From JBOHSA01 sp050732995 (GTDB lineage Bacteria; Gemmatimonadota; Gemmatimonadetes; Gemmatimonadales; GWC2-71-9): 28,222 nt of DNA. Where the stretch lies: contig JBOHSA010000122.1 in NCBI GenBank assembly GCA_050732995.1, forward strand, positions 1-28,222, written 5' to 3'. The notes beneath the pieces were generated by a model that worked only from the letters and a program-made list of their open reading frames with translations, was not told where the DNA came from and did no database searches. The position numbers were made by a program, and so were the translations under genes. Positions 28,120 through 28,222 of the stretch are shown piece by piece (the first letter of the stretch is position 1; each line of letters starts with the position of its first letter).

Positions 28120-28222
<103 letters not shown>

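Overview
The window is a contiguous piece of a very GC-rich bacterial chromosome with dense genes, frequent 1-4 base overlaps of the ATGA/GTGA type and many GTG/TTG starts. Gene content (SufRBC(D), a membrane-bound matrixin, a type IV pilin, a PaoABC-like molybdenum hydroxylase, several secreted NTF2-like proteins) and base composition suggest an environmental lineage such as Gemmatimonadota. That is an inference from general character, since the window has no rRNA or other marker. The last 30 bases are a pure G run, which looks like a contig end or sequencing artefact rather than genome.

Layout. Positions 1-5.5 kb hold the end of a lytic transglycosylase, a cold-shock protein with its own terminator, DNA polymerase I, a type IV pilin and a small DUF4031-like protein. 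Positions 5.4-9.6 kb hold a wrecked MMPL/RND transporter, a membrane-anchored matrixin, a stand-alone AmmeMemoRadiSam-type radical SAM enzyme, a serine hydrolase and a DUF59 (SufT-like) protein. Positions 9.6-13.6 kb hold RNase D, a possible 56-residue protein, a PLP-dependent deaminase/desulfhydrase homologue, a hotdog thioesterase fused to an alpha/beta hydrolase, and a 7Fe-8S ferredoxin. Positions 13.6-16.4 kb hold the [2Fe-2S] and molybdopterin subunits of a PaoABC-like hydroxylase. Its likely FAD/[4Fe-4S] subunit lies 5.8 kb away (22.3-23.2 kb), and the matching molybdenum-cofactor cytidylyltransferase candidate is at 24.5 kb.

Positions 16.4-19.4 kb hold what looks like a self-contained cassette: TetR regulator, VKOR-type disulfide enzyme, zinc-ribbon membrane protein and M50 site-2-like protease. 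Three copies of one composite site, GTATC-N3-GATAC-N6-GTATC, lie at its far end, in front of its central operon and over the TetR start. Positions 19.4-20.3 kb are a graveyard of three damaged genes. thiC with a TPP riboswitch follows, then the FAD subunit, then an arsenite-type ArsR gene whose stop codon lies inside an excellent ribosome binding site for a 13-codon peptide with five cysteines. A divergent peptide deformylase, the MocA-like gene and the sufR-sufB-sufC-(sufD) operon close the window.

Two themes cut across the window. Several genes (tetR, arsR, mocA-like, sufR) have a promoter whose -10 box ends only 7-9 bases before the ATG and no Shine-Dalgarno sequence, which points to leaderless mRNAs. 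Gene boundaries also carry short degenerate tandem repeats with units of 7, 8 or 20 bases, in places arranged as inverted arms.
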